The notes: generated from the letters alone by a model not told the origin. A stretch of DNA of 64,000 nucleotides from Haliclona indistincta (GCA_964017065.1 OZ024787.1:3934503-3998502), one strand, 5' to 3'. Numbered from the stretch's first letter, positions 1 through 10,678 are shown. Translations and numbers: made by a program.

Positions 1-131
1 AGTCAACTAAGTCAGTGACCATTGTATCCACTGTAGTTAATCCTACTTGTTCAGCTGATCAACAAGCACTGCTGAGAAGTAAGCTATTCTGTGCAGCTAT
101 ATACACTGAAACATTTCTACAAATTTTATGC

Positions 132-312
132 AGCTACAGATGTCAGTTCAACTTCAATTGCAAACGCTCAAGCAGGGTTTGCATGCTCTCCACTTACGTG
201 GGTGGCTGGAGGTGCTGTTGGAGCTATTCTGAGTGCAGCCATTCTGTCTACAGTGTTTGTAATTATTGCATTCTGCTTTATGAAGAGGAAAAGCTCACAT
301 CGTAAAATGTAA
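132..312 (+). CDS. 3' end of an SRCR-type receptor gene (partial; TM exon)
   Basis: Last recognisable coding exon of a gene that begins left of the window. A probable acceptor (ttttatgcag) precedes position 132. The exon reads a short linker, then a hydrophobic segment (VGAILSAAILSTVFVIIAF) and a basic stop-transfer tail ending SSHRKM. It is clearly paralogous to the TM exon of the complete receptor at 2416-5021 (same GGAxGAILSA core and HRKM end), so the missing upstream part is inferred to hold SRCR domains. As in that paralogue, a donor-like site (C|GTAAAA) at 301/302 lies inside the last codons. I found no tyrosine-tail exon between 312 and 2400, so here the short end may be the only one. 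Role inferred: single-pass surface receptor. Confidence 0.6.
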
Positions 313-2357
313 TAAGGAATTCAGTGCTATACCTCTCTAATGAACACAACATGCAGTTATAGAAATTACATCACTTACAGTCCTTGCTATACACGCACAT
401 AAAATATTCTTGATGTACATTATATTGGATCAATAAAACATTTTAACGAGTAAAAATTAACTAGCAGCAAAATTACTGAAGAATTAACCATCACCAACCA
501 CCCACCTAGCCTGCATGCAGTTGCAAAGAATTTCAGTTATGTTTCTGTATGGTTAGGAGTTGTCTTAGACTAGATAATTGTCTTAGCTTCTATACAAATT
601 GAGAGGTATAATTGCATGTATGTAATTGTCAGCTGCTCTGGATGTCACTGTAATCTCCTCTCTGCAATCCTCCACTGTCCATTCAGTTGTCAGGGTTATG
701 CTCTTCAGGTTGCTGAGCCCCGCAAAATTGCTGCTCATGATCTCTGTTGGGCTGAAGGTATTTCCTTTACTCCTCTCGCAGTGGAGGTCTTGGGTGGATG
801 GGCCTCTCAGGCTTGCTCTAGCATGTTTTCTTTTAGTAGTCTTAGCATTAGTTACAGTTAATAATTTTTTATCGTTGTTAATATTTCCACTACTATCATG
901 TACAATGTATAATGCTATTACTATTACTTATTATTGCTATTATTATTAATTATTATTTTACTGACATAGGAGTGTTTTGGAGGACACAGTCCAATGAAGT
1001 AATTGACAGATCTTCAGAAGTAGCTGTGTTTTGGAGGACGCAGTCCACAACGACCTGCAACAAATGCGGAATCCTCTTGTTCCTTTACTTTTGCCAATAT
1101 CTATGCTTTTGCTAGCACCGGTACCGGTCATCCCTACACTTTTAGTTGTTTTTTTTTACTTTACTTGTCCCTGTTACTTTTTGATCACTATTGGTTTGAA
1201 CTTATTAGCTGCATTCCATGTTAGCTGTTATCTCATTTTAAAAACTTTCTAGCGGCAGATGAGAAGGAGCACAGAGATAGCTTTGGGGGAGTGGCCTGGA
1301 GGCGAGGCTACTTCAGAGAGTGAGCCGTGGTGTGTACTCCAGAGAGTAGGGAGCGTGGTGTGACTTTAGAAACGTCTGCAAGCTTTGCCAAAGGTATTTT
1401 CATGCTCAGGACAATCGTTTGATCAATCCTAGATGTCTGGAATCTTGAGAAACGCTAAAACAGCGAAGATCTGCCGCGCCGGCCTCTCCGAGCGGAGTCG
1501 CCATCTTGACTCAGCGATTTTATAGTCGTCAAGCAAGCACTCCATGCGGCTTTCATAGACTTCCTACAATCGCTTACACTTTAGTTTCACTTAGAGATAG
1601 TTAAAATGTATACTGAAAGTATACCTGTAGAGATATGTGCGATAACTCATTTTCACACACGAGTAGCCGCCATCTTAAATTGCGATAATCCCAAATTGGC
1701 GGAGATGATAATATAACGCAAGATAATAACGCCCTGCTTATAAAATGTAGTTAGTGACTTTTAACCGGAGTAGCAGCCATATACTGCTAAAAATGTTCTG
1801 TTGTCAACATCAGTGTGCATGCCGGGTTTCATCCAGAAGGCATTTACATTGTGTGTGCATTAGAGTGTGTACTTATTTACTACCAGAAAATAATTCTCGG
1901 AAATATTTTGTTCTGTGGGTGTTTTCTGTAGTAGCTATATGCTTTGTCGAAACGAATTCAACATGGTTTGCGTAGTTTTAAAGGAATGTGTGGTTTCCTG
2001 TTTTTCATTTTTGCAGTCAAGCGAATAATTGCTCACAAGACAAATTATTTCAGTGAAAGTAATTATAATAGCTGCACGCAGATAATATTCCGGAAATTAT
2101 TACAACAGTAGAATGAATCGCGAAAGACATTATTGCTTTATCTGTTATTGTCAAAAGCTTCAGTATTCATCCTCATTTCTGCTAGAATTTGTCGCTTCCC
2201 TCTCATCTCTGACAGTTATGTATTAACGATCCCGAATTGCATGGAAATGCTTCAAGTTATTTATCACGAAATAACATTAATTTCTACTTATACACACAAT
2301 TTGCAAGAAGACAATTTACACAATGGGAGGAGTGTATAGCCGGGGCGTTGGTCGCAT
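313..2357. other. Intergenic stretch with repeat fragments
   Basis: I see no intact gene. It holds an AT-rich 3' flank, a retrotransposon-like fragment (listed separately), a 22-bp motif gtgttttggaggac(a/g)cagtcca twice (971-992 and 1027-1048), and near 1651-1676 a copy of a short repeat (cacacacgagtagccgccatc) that recurs at about 7530 and 17140. The last of these sits next to both glycosyltransferase genes, so it belongs to a dispersed repeat. Confidence 0.5.
680..835 (+). pseudogene. Degenerate retrotransposon RT-protein C-terminal fragment
   Basis: One frame reads KIAAHD, then AEGISFTPLAVEVLGGWAS. A FTPLxxExLGGW-type segment is typical of the region downstream of the reverse-transcriptase domain in retrotransposon proteins of sponges and corals. 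Only about 50 codons are recognisable and no RT core is present. The identification rests on the motif only and is tentative. The fragment at 16058-16594 has a related FTPLVLSATGG segment. Confidence 0.35.
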
Positions 2358-2366
2358 GCATAAAAG
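2358..2366 (+). promoter_or_regulatory. TATA-like box of the SRCR receptor
   Basis: The sequence cataaaagg lies about 50 bp upstream of the start codon at 2416. The following 5' leader is short (tataagtcctgcatgcac), which suits a TATA-driven start about 25-30 bp downstream. Confidence 0.4.
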
Positions 2367-2415
2367 GCTTGTCTAACTATAAGTCCTGCATGCACTACCG
2401 CTTGACTCGAGCATC

Positions 2416-5021
2416 ATGACTCTGCACCACGGTTCATTTTGCTTTCTCGTGTGGCTATCACTGATAAACTCGCTTTCGGGTAAGTCAGTTAGATTTGCTC
2501 GCATGAAACCTCTGACAAACTGACTAACGATTCACATGAGTTTTCTGTCCACTCAGCACTAGAGAGCTGCGAGACAGTTGGAAGCGTTCGGTTCTTCCCG
2601 GATAAAGTAGACGATGACTCGGAGTATGGTTTACTGCAAGTGTGTCTGTTTGATCACTGGAGCTACTTATGTGGCGATGGATTTAATCAACGAGTGGACA
2701 AAAACGTTCTTTTAAATCAGCTGAGATGCTCTACTGAAACAGGTTAGTACTATAGTACCAGCTGTGAATTTTACACTGTTTTATATTTATATCATGTGTA
2801 GATGTTAAGACTTTTCCTGACAACAACACATTGCCGATCCATTTAACCCGTGTTAAATGTAGAACGGGCATAGAAAAGAACTTACTGGACTGCTCCTTTA
2901 GCAGCAGCCTGCGAAATTCAACAAATTGTACAAATGGTGTAGTAGGAGTCCAAACTAACTGCCCAAAGAGTATGCATACTCAAACATGTAGTTATTTTCA
3001 ATTTTGAAAACTCTTCCTACAGCTAGTGTATGTCAAAATGGAGAATTAATGAAGAACGAGACAAATAACATTCTCTACATATGTGTTGCTAGCAACTGGA
3101 TGGTGCTGTGTCCCACATTGTGGAGCCAAGCACAAGCTACTGTAGCCTGCAGACAATTATACCCAAACAAGACAGTGATCAGTAAGTCCAAGGATGCTCC
3201 TTAATTTATGTCTGTATGTCTTGACTTGTTCCACAGGAGCAAATTCGACAACTGTTGCTAGAAAAAGCGGTGATAGGTATTTCCAATTCCTCTACTATTG
3301 CAGTGGAAGGGAAAGTGAAATCACAGACTGCTCTATAAATGTAATTGACAACATAGAATTAGAATGTCCATTCCCAGATACTACATCAGCTGTTGGAGTT
3401 GTGTGTGAGACTGCAGCTTTAGGTAACAATCTTACAGCTGACTGTAACAAAGTGCATAATGTAGTATTTTTAGGAGAAGTTATGCCGCTTATGGCTTGTG
3501 ATCTATTGACATGGTTAGCGGGAGGTGCTATTGGAGCTATTCTGAGTGCAGTTATTCTATCTTTATTGTTTGTGATAATTACAGTCTTTCTGAAGAGGAA
3601 AACCACACACCGTAAAATGTGAATAATTGTATGTTATTGTGTTGCCCTTTATGTTGCTTTAGAGTATGATACCATACAAGATCAAAGGCGCCGACAGTGC
3701 TCTATATTCCATAGTACGCACTGCCCATTGTTCAAACAGTGCTCTATTTTCCAAAACCCATTGTTCTACAGTGCTCTATTTTCCACCGCAGTGCTCTATC
3801 TACCAGGTGTTAACATGCCGATATGCAGTGAATTTAATTACAAAATATATGCGATGAAACACAAACAACTTTCATTTTGATAAAACACTAAAACAATGTC
3901 GAACAGAGACTATTCAGTGTCTTTAACAGCGATCAAAAGGCCAGAAGAAAGCTAGACAGGAGGGCCACGCCGTTAGCAATGTAGCCTGGTGACGTCAGGT
4001 TTATCCAGGGCGCTACAGCTTCTCAAAGACAGGATGAAACCGGAAAGTAGCTACATGGCAGCGTAGCAAGTAGCTCGGCGTCACTGCTGATGTACGTTTG
4101 ATGGATACTTTCATCCACAAGGTTCGGTGAAGTCGTTCCTCACTGATTCATGATTCCTTCATAGCTTTAGCCCACTGGTAGTGGTAGTTAGATAAATAAG
4201 ACACGTCTTCTTTTCTGGTGTTGAATTCTCTGCTCCTATCATATTCCCAAGTCGAAATCACAGCGCTCTCGTCCACAGCTACCTTCCACCATGTGCTCGT
4301 GTAACGATTTCCGTAAAATTCCGTAAATTCCCATAATGGTAGCGTTTATACTGGACTGTCTTCGGCCTGCTAGCAGTATCCCTTATGGTAATTGTGCAAG
4401 GTCACACTCTAAACCTGTTAAAGCACCGCTCTTCTCGTGCTCTACGCAATATAATAGCACTCGGGTCGTGTCTCGAGACAAATAGAGCACTCGCCTTCGG
4501 CTCGTGCTCTATTTGCCTCTCGCCACGCCCCTCGTGCTATTATATTGCGTAGAGCACTCGGAGCGGTGCTTTAACTAGTACTTAGAACATCAGTAGGAAA
4601 CCACAATTTTCAGCATACACAAATATTTGATGTAGCTAGCTCCTATACAAAAAAATCAGGAAAAGAAAATTAAATTGCTGCTACATTATTATTATTATTA
4701 TTAGAAAAAATTCTTATGACCCTATATACAAACAGGTCTGACAAAGCACCTAATCAAGATACAATTGAACTTCCTAACATAAACACTGTATCTCAACCAG
4801 TGCCGTATGAAGATTGTCAACCCCCACCAGCTAAGACACACAACTACGCCAATTTTGCTGTGTATGACACTGTGAGTGATGATGATATTATGAGTGCAGA
4901 AACCACAGGTCACCTTGAGCAGAGGAATCCTGCACCAGCTGCAGACAAGGAACTTGCACAATTCTCATTTTCCAAGGGAGAGCAGGGCACTGGAGCATAC
5001 TGTCAACTGAATCGACAGTAG
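2416..5021 (+). CDS. Two-SRCR-domain type I membrane receptor with tyrosine-containing tail
   Basis: Exons read as 2416-2479, 2557-2742, 2802-2969, 3023-3181, 3237-3422, 3474-3611 and 4705-5021; all junctions keep frame. Exon 1 encodes a signal peptide (hydrophobic FCFLVWLSLINSL). Exons 2-3 form one SRCR domain (LLQVCLFDHWSYLCGDGF, then VKCRTGIEKNLLDCSF). Exons 4-5 form a second (NWMVLCPTLWSQAQATVACR, then CSGRESEITDC and GVVCET). Exon 6 holds a single TM helix and KRK stop-transfer. Exon 7 encodes a tail of about 105 residues with several tyrosines, including NYANF (a YxN, Grb2-SH2-like site), AVYDTV and GAYCQL. If the exon-6 donor at 3611/3612 is not used, translation stops at 3622 after HRKM. 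The 3423-3473 segment is 51 nt, in frame and open, so it could be exon or intron. Ligand unknown; scavenger or recognition receptor by family. Confidence 0.75.
3623..4704 (+). other. Last intron of the SRCR receptor, with repeats
   Basis: Contains the motif cagtgctctattttcca several times at 3697-3800 and a long palindrome at 4418-4574. It ends in an (att)n tract before the acceptor at 4703-4704. Confidence 0.5.
4418..4574. repeat. Foldback (palindromic) element
   Basis: The outer arms ttaaagcaccgctc and gagcggtgctttaa are reverse complements, and inside them gtgctctacgcaatataata pairs with tattatattgcgtagagcac. The whole 157 bp can fold into one hairpin. It lies in the last intron of the SRCR gene, so the pre-mRNA would carry the hairpin. 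Confidence 0.7.
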
Positions 5022-5231
5022 CATCATTAGTGTGTTTTGTCAAGTGTGTATAGTGAACTGTTACATTCCTATGTTTGTGTTGCCTGTACTAAAAATAACT
5101 AGATTTAGCCATTGCACATTATTGGGCGGGGCTCAATCTATGCGTGGGCATGCATCGAGTGGGCATACCTGGCATGCCGTGATGCTATCTCGAGTGTTAT
5201 CTAATCTGTAGGCGTATTTCAGTTGTTTGAA

Positions 5232-5564
5232 ATGGCGGGCAACAGGAGGTGGAGCGCCAGCAAGAACCATCTCAACATCTACACCACGTACTATGAAAGC
5301 TTCCTAGCTCTGTCTGTGAGTATCAGAGTAGACGGCAAACACCAACTGATGATGGAGACTCTCAGGAGTAGCCAGGCACCAGTGCTGCGATAGAGGGGCA
5401 TCACCTTCACTACAGAGTACCTGAAGGAATCACTGAATGCACTAGTTTGTCCAATGCTGGGAGTACACAATGTAGCCAGAGTGAGACAAGGAGCTAGTCT
5501 GCCTCTCGTTGAAGTGGCCTGGGACTTTGCTGATGAGAAGGCTCTCGAGAGATTCTGTAAATGA
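5232..5564 (+). pseudogene. 110-codon ORF with one in-frame stop, unknown family
   Basis: From ATG 5232 the frame stays open to TGA 5562-5564 except for a single TAG at 5391-5393 (codon 54). The codons before the stop (MAGNRRWSASKNHLNIYTTY...) and after it (RGITFTTEYLKESLNALVCP, then PLVEVAWDFADEKALERFCK) look protein-like in composition and are in the same frame. I do not recognise the family. It lies just left of a family-A mobile element and could be a retrocopy or gene fragment with a recent nonsense mutation. Confidence 0.4.
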
Positions 5565-5650
5565 ATGTCAAGTGGTTAGTGTTTCAACTTATAGTTTTAG
5601 TTCAAAAATCATATCATTGTATCAGGAAAACCACAAGAGAGACTGCATAT

Positions 5651-6474
5651 TTATGCCTCGGTGGGCGGAGCCACGAGGCATACAGTAGTCGTGGTGTCAG
5701 TCAGTCAGTCAGTCAGTCAGTCAGTCAGTCAGTCAGTCAGTCAGTCAGTCAGTCAGTCAGTCAGTCAGTCAGTCAGTCAGTCAGTCAGTCAGTCAGTCAG
5801 TCAGTCAGTCATTCCGTCGCAACGATTTCTCGTAGCTCGCTGAAAACTAATCGCTGAAACAAGCAGCACGGGTAGAAATCGATACTTGCTCGGATTTGAA
5901 TTTTCAGAAGTTCGATTTTAAAGCTTATTTCGTAAGTTACCGCGTGAATTGCTCAATGCTCACAGCTGGCTTAGTTTTGTAGCGCACGCTGAAAGTTAAG
6001 CTCTGAAACTAGCAATGCAAGTAGTACACGGTATTATCTCGCTCTATAGACATGTGAAAACTTTATACGAAGCTTTGTTCGTGAGTTATGCGGGCGCAAT
6101 TTGCTCACCGGCTCGCCATCGAGCTGTTGCTGGCGATCTGGAAAGGCAAAGCTATCCACACTCCACAGTTGACAACCTAGGAGCTTATAGGGTAGAATTT
6201 CACTACAGGATAGCAGCACAGGTCCAGAGAAATTGTGTGAACAAGCTATGGAAGCTATCTAGTATGCATGGGCTGTACTGGACATTGTAGACACGCCCAG
6301 TTGAATTGTGGTCAGCACTGATTGGCTTCTGATTGTATAACTAAAGCACTGCATTGTGATTGCTGTACAGAAATCCTGTATACACGCATCTGCAGTTGCT
6401 GTGTTTGTGGAATGGTGGATTGTTGTGTTTGTGGATAATGTGTCATTCCACCGAGGCATCTGCACCTTAGGTGC
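5651..6474 (+). mobile_element. Family-A non-autonomous element, copy 1
   Basis: Starts with ttatgcctcggtgggcggag and ends with ccaccgaggcatctgcacct, which gives short inverted ends (gcctcggtgg/ccaccgaggc). The interior (gctgaaagttaagctctgaaactagcaatg...) is shared with copies at 9406-9945 and 9957-10522 and, in reverse, near 23937-24286. It has no coding capacity. A (tcag)n microsatellite sits just inside its left end. Confidence 0.65.
5697..5811 (+). repeat. (TCAG)n microsatellite
   Basis: About 28 uninterrupted tcag units within the family-A element. Short ORFs across it read only SVSQ repeats and are not genes. Confidence 0.95.
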
Positions 6475-6571
6475 TTCATATCCATAGTAATTGCCGCTAT
6501 AAAGATAGCCTGTAGGATAGCCTAAAGGTTAAAGATATATAGCCTTTACTACGACAGCCTTATCTTAAAGA

Positions 6572-7140
6572 TACAGTGTTCCACACGAATTAAGAGAGGG
6601 AATAATTGTGTGTTTGACATTTTTGCTTGATTTCTCTAGAATCATTTGTGCTTTATCATCCTCTATATCCTTACTGAATCTAATGCTCTATATGGCTTCT
6701 TGTCAGATGACACACACGCAACATAAATTTAGAAGACAGGCAGCAATTTGGAAAAAAACGTTAGGGAAAGAAGATAGATACGCTCTGTTATCACTGCATT
6801 GAAGCTGTCACCTCGGATGCTTATCTTTTGGCAGAGAGATTGGTGCTTCATCGGCGACAGAGAGCAAAAGTTGACCTTTCACGACGAGCCAAATGTTAGG
6901 GACAGGAATTCCAGTTCTACTGGTAGTTAAGCTCTAAAACTTCATGACTGTAATGCTAATACATTAATCATGAAAGTAGATCTCATGCACCTATAGCGTC
7001 TCTAGAAGCATATACAGCAAAAAGTGCGACTTCACTCTGCAAGAGAGCAGGTTTTAGCGGCCATTTTGTTAGGTACAAACTATTGACGTGACGTCATACA
7101 TTCCTAACATTAATTCACTCTCTTCGTGTGGAACACTGTA
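6572..7140. mobile_element. Element with cagtgttccacacgaa inverted ends
   Basis: The left end tacagtgttccacacgaa pairs with the right end ttcgtgtggaacactgta; the intervening 530 bp has no supported gene. Both flanks carry gccttatctta-like sequence, which fits insertion into, or duplication of, a local repeat. Its class is unknown. Confidence 0.55.
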
Positions 7141-7711
7141 GCTTTTACTATAATGATAGCCTTATCTTATCTATGTTAATGCAGAAGAGTCCCTTTTCTG
7201 TCACACGTACTATTATTTTGAACACATGAGCACCTGGCATACATGAACTGCCCAACATTGAACAAACATCTTTATCACACAAAGCATCAGCACATGGGTT
7301 GAGCTCAAGCAACTTCACATAATATTATCTGTCAGCAAAGCTTCACTACGTACATTGTAGTATTGTATGATGCAATATGAAACAACAATAATTGTTAATT
7401 AACTACTTACGGTGGTGGGATACTTCTACAGACTGCACCAAGGCTCAATTACCATACATGCATGCCTTTGACAATACACGTCCAACCGACAGTAAATTCT
7501 TGCAAGCAGTTCAGTGTTTTCACACATGAGTAGCCGCCATCTTAATTCAAGGTCATCCCTAGATATCATTGCCGATCGGCATTGATAATAGGTTATTTTA
7601 TGTTCATCAAATCGACTATTATAATTGTCATTCTAGTATTACATTGCTATAATCTTAGCTGCACTATTCTCTGTACATTGGAAAATGAATTACATTTGTT
7701 ATAAAAATTAA
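7141..7711. other. Left half of the GCNT segmental duplication (non-coding part)
   Basis: From about 7237 the sequence matches 16838-17355 with indels (for example gttgagctcaagcaacttca and gtcattctagtattacattg are shared). The duplicated unit therefore includes the 3' flank of the glycosyltransferase gene as well as its coding exon. Confidence 0.7.
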
Positions 7712-9061
7712 TTAGACTGGTTTCTTGTTCAAACAGTCTCTCTTATACTCTAGCATATTCTGCTCCACAATCTTTTGCTCCATACAGTCCATCACTACAT
7801 GATCATACTCCATAAAGTACTTGTTGTAAAAGAATATCGTGGTTTTCCTCGCCATGTAGTTGTAAAGAAGAGGAATATCACTAACACTTAATATACAAGA
7901 GGTGTGAACTGCTTTGCCAGCGCATTTCTTGCTGAAGAATGTCTTCACCAACATCACGTCCATTTTTGAAGTCAGATGAAGTGTTGGTGCTTCAGGTAGC
8001 ATGTAAGCTGTAGCATAGAACTCTTCATCAGGCATTAGAGCTGTAGACATGTAGCGATGAAGAGCTTGCACACGTGGGCTGGTGAGTAGAAATTGAACAA
8101 AATTTATTGAAGCACTGATGTAGTTGACTGATTTATACAGTTTAATTCCAAATGGCACTCTCCACAAGCGTGGACCCAATTTTTGCATTTTTCCATTCTT
8201 TGCTTTGTAGTGCGATTCAAATCTCTCTCGGTAGACATCTTTTGATACTTTGTAAGCATTGATAACAGTATCTCCATTCAGTTTACTGAGTGTGTCAACC
8301 ATTACTCTGTTGCTATTAAACGGTAGTTCTTTGCCACACAAGATGTTAGCGTATTTCCACTGTACAGGTTGGTAGTTGTAAGTTAAATATCGAAGACACG
8401 TCAACTGAGCATCAACCATACTGATGTGCATGTAGGTTACCTCGACTAATTCATCGGGAATAACAATATTATCAAAACAAGAGGCCAGTTTTCTGAATGC
8501 ATGAATTAGATTCTTGGCTTTACCATCAAGATGGAGACAGTAGACATTGTGTGGTCGATATATCGCTCTCAATAGTCGCATTATCTGTTGAGGACTGTTG
8601 TGGAACAGAATCACATAAGCCAGTGGAAATTTTTTCTCAGTGTCTGATATGTAGAAATTATCCATTGACAGCAGATCTCTCACATAAGAGCAGTTCTTGG
8701 CTTTAGTATAAAACTCATCAATAGTCTCACTGTTGGTCCAATTCTTCAGTTCACTCAGCACTCTCTTCTGCTCTGTGCGATTCCCTGCCTTCAACTTCTG
8801 GCAGCTAGCTTTAACTGAAGGATTGACGGTCGTGACGCGGAGTCCAATCCATGATTTGGCAGGTCGCGCAGTGGTCTGACACGATGGCTGATCAAGGATT
8901 GGTGTTGACTCGATGATGGGAAGATAGTCAAGAAACGTCAGTTCTCCACTGGATAATAGATCAATACTGTTCAGTAAAATTAGCAGATACACACACACAC
9001 CAGTGACCATGAGGATGAAAGCTACGAAGAGCGGTCTTGATTTGACGGTCCTGGCATACAT
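7712..9061 (-). CDS. Core-2-type beta-1,6-N-acetylglucosaminyltransferase (GT14), copy 1
   Basis: Single-exon type II Golgi membrane protein, 449 residues (animal GCNTs are about 400-450). A short cytosolic N-terminus precedes a TM anchor near residues 11-32 (FVAFILMVTGVCVYLLILL). The lumenal domain has GT14 landmarks: FPLAYVILFHNSPQQIMRLL near 145, HNVYCLHLDGKA, KYANILCGKELPFNSN, and MPDEEFYATAYMLP near the C-terminal third; the acidic pair there matches the region of the catalytic glutamate known for mouse C2GnT. By family it transfers GlcNAc in beta-1,6 linkage to O-glycans. The second copy at 17356-18717 is about 95% identical but has a longer C-terminus. Start chosen at the ATG giving a standard signal anchor. 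The first 20 codons differ most between copies. Confidence 0.85.
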   Translation of the reverse strand: MYARTVKSRPLFVAFILMVTGVCVYLLILLNSIDLLSSGELTFLDYLPIIESTPILDQPSCQTTARPAKSWIGLRVTTVNPSVKASCQKLKAGNRTEQKRVLSELKNWTNSETIDEFYTKAKNCSYVRDLLSMDNFYISDTEKKFPLAYVILFHNSPQQIMRLLRAIYRPHNVYCLHLDGKAKNLIHAFRKLASCFDNIVIPDELVEVTYMHISMVDAQLTCLRYLTYNYQPVQWKYANILCGKELPFNSNRVMVDTLSKLNGDTVINAYKVSKDVYRERFESHYKAKNGKMQKLGPRLWRVPFGIKLYKSVNYISASINFVQFLLTSPRVQALHRYMSTALMPDEEFYATAYMLPEAPTLHLTSKMDVMLVKTFFSKKCAGKAVHTSCILSVSDIPLLYNYMARKTTIFFYNKYFMEYDHVVMDCMEQKIVEQNMLEYKRDCLNKKPV

Positions 9062-9117
9062 TATACTATGAACAAAAAAACATTTATGATGTTTATCACT
9101 TATTTTTTCCCTCTTTC

Positions 9118-9165
9118 ATATGACACGGATCCAATAACAGCAGTGCTATTGGATCCGTGTCATAT
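9118..9165. repeat. 48-bp perfect palindrome upstream of GCNT copy 1
   Basis: Two 19-bp arms (atatgacacggatccaata and its exact reverse complement) flank a 10-bp centre. It lies 57 bp upstream of the start codon. The duplicate locus keeps a partly eroded version (18761-18794). It may be a mini-element or a regulatory palindrome. Confidence 0.8.
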
Positions 9166-9352
9166 CCTGAAGCTTGTGGTTTGATGATGAAGTATCTCTC
9201 ATGAGAACTATGTGTGTTACTATGTAAAAATTTAATGCTGACTGTCTAATAGTATAGTGTTGTTTTAGTAGCCAGATTAATTCCATTTTGGTATTAGTGT
9301 ATTTCTCAGGATAAATTTATTCTAGTTTTAGTTATAGTAATCAGTATACTTA

Positions 9353-9945
9353 TTATGCCTTGGTAGGCGGAGCCACGAGGCATGCAGTAGTTCGTTTGTT
9401 TGTCATTATGCCTCGGTGGGCGGAGCCACGAGGCATACTGTAGTCGCGTTGTCTGTCATTCAGTCTGTCTGTTACACCATTTTTGCGGCGCACGCTGAAC
9501 GGTGAGCTCTGAAACTTGCAGTGCAGGTATAAATCGACATTATCTCGGTTGTGTATTAGCGAAAGTTAGATGCAAAGCTTTGTTCTAGAGTTATGGCATG
9601 GTTGCTCACCTGGATGGCTTTTGCTGACGATCAGGACTTCTCAGAAAACAGAACTACTTACAGCAGACTGCCTAGTAGCTTGTAGGTTAAATTTATACTA
9701 CATGATGGCAGCGCAGGTCCGTAGAAACTGCGCGAGGAAGCTACTTGTAACCAGAACCCGGCAGGCTACTGCCATTCAATGCATAGGCACGCCCAGTTAA
9801 TTAAAATGGCACTGTTTGGCTTCTGATTGCATAATTCTATGTTGCTTCTGCTTGTGCTATTCGAATGTTGAATATTAATCCTACTCTGTTATAGCATTAC
9901 ATGCTTAAAATTTTAACACCCACCGAGGCATAACCCGCACCAATG
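9353..9945 (+). mobile_element. Family-A element, copy 2, preceded by a solo left end
   Basis: A left-end fragment (ttatgccttggtaggcggag) at 9353-9402 is followed by a full left end at 9406. The copy closes at cacccaccgaggcataaccc near 9925. The interior matches copies 1 and 3 (gaaacttgcagtgcaggtat; tagcagcgcaggtcc-like). Confidence 0.6.
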
Positions 9946-9956
9946 GTGCATTTTTC

Positions 9957-10522
9957 AGTCTATTACTTCAGTTTTGCGGTGCATGCTGAACGATGAGCCC
10001 TGAAACTAGCAATGCAAGTAGAACTCGATAATTATTATCTCGCTTTTGAACATTTGAAACTTGTATACAAAGCTTCGTTCTCGAGTTATGGCGTGATTTG
10101 CTTACTTTGTTTGCCATTGCTGGCGATCTGGACTTCTCCAAAGGCAAAGCTGTCCACAGTTGACTGCCTAGAAGCTGATAGGTTCAAATTTTACTACAGG
10201 ATAGCAGCGCATGTCCAGAGAAATCGTGTAAGCAAGCTATGGAAGCTATTTTGCTCGTGGTATGCGTGTGACTGCTGCTCACGCTAAACACTGTAGACAC
10301 GCCCAGTTGAATTGTGGTCAGCACTGATTGCATAACTAAAGCACTGCATTGTGACTGCTGTACAGAAATCCTGTATACATGAGTTGCTGTGTTTGTGGAT
10401 TGTTGATTGCTTATGGTGTTAGTAAAAGCTGGATACCATTATCTTTATATCAATAATTTTTTATTAGTCAGACAAAATATTATTGTGAATTCCACCGAGG
10501 CATCTGCACCTTAGGTGTTTAT
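9957..10522 (+). mobile_element. Family-A element, copy 3 (5' truncated)
   Basis: Lacks the left terminal repeat but shares the interior (gagccctgaaactagcaatg; aggatagcagcgcatgtcca; agacacgcccagttgaattg) and the right end ccaccgaggcatctgcacct with copy 1. Confidence 0.6.
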
Positions 10523-10547
10523 ATTTTTGTTTTAGTTATAATACGAT

Positions 10548-10678
10548 TAGAAAGATTTCTATCGAAACAAAAAGGATGTAGGGTTGTGAAACCTAGAGTG
10601 TCAGACTGACAGTATTATTACAACGATACTAAAAGCCCGATACAACCGAACAGTATGTGTACTTGTTACAATACTAGC
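10548..10678 (+). repeat. Terminus shared with the 22.7-23.1 kb inverted repeat
   Basis: The stretch aaagatttctatcgaaacaa followed by aaggatgtagggttgtgaaa matches the outer ends of the inverted repeat at 22694-23077. The sequence agactgacagta...aaagcccgat after it recurs in the same orientation at about 12568-12610, on the other side of the composite element, so the host repeat was probably interrupted or duplicated there. Confidence 0.5.

Noticed and set aside
4716..5021. Classical ITIM or ITAM in the SRCR tail
   Set aside because: AVYDTV has Ala at -2 and the YANF/YDTV spacing is not YxxL-x(6-8)-YxxL; only an atypical site can be claimed.
5561..5857. ORFs of SVSQ repeats on the plus strand
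   Set aside because: They are translations of the (tcag)n microsatellite in a non-coding element.
8497..8706. Plus-strand ORF inside GCNT copy 1 (also 18159-18368 in copy 2)
   Set aside because: Antisense shadow of a strongly conserved GT14 coding region.
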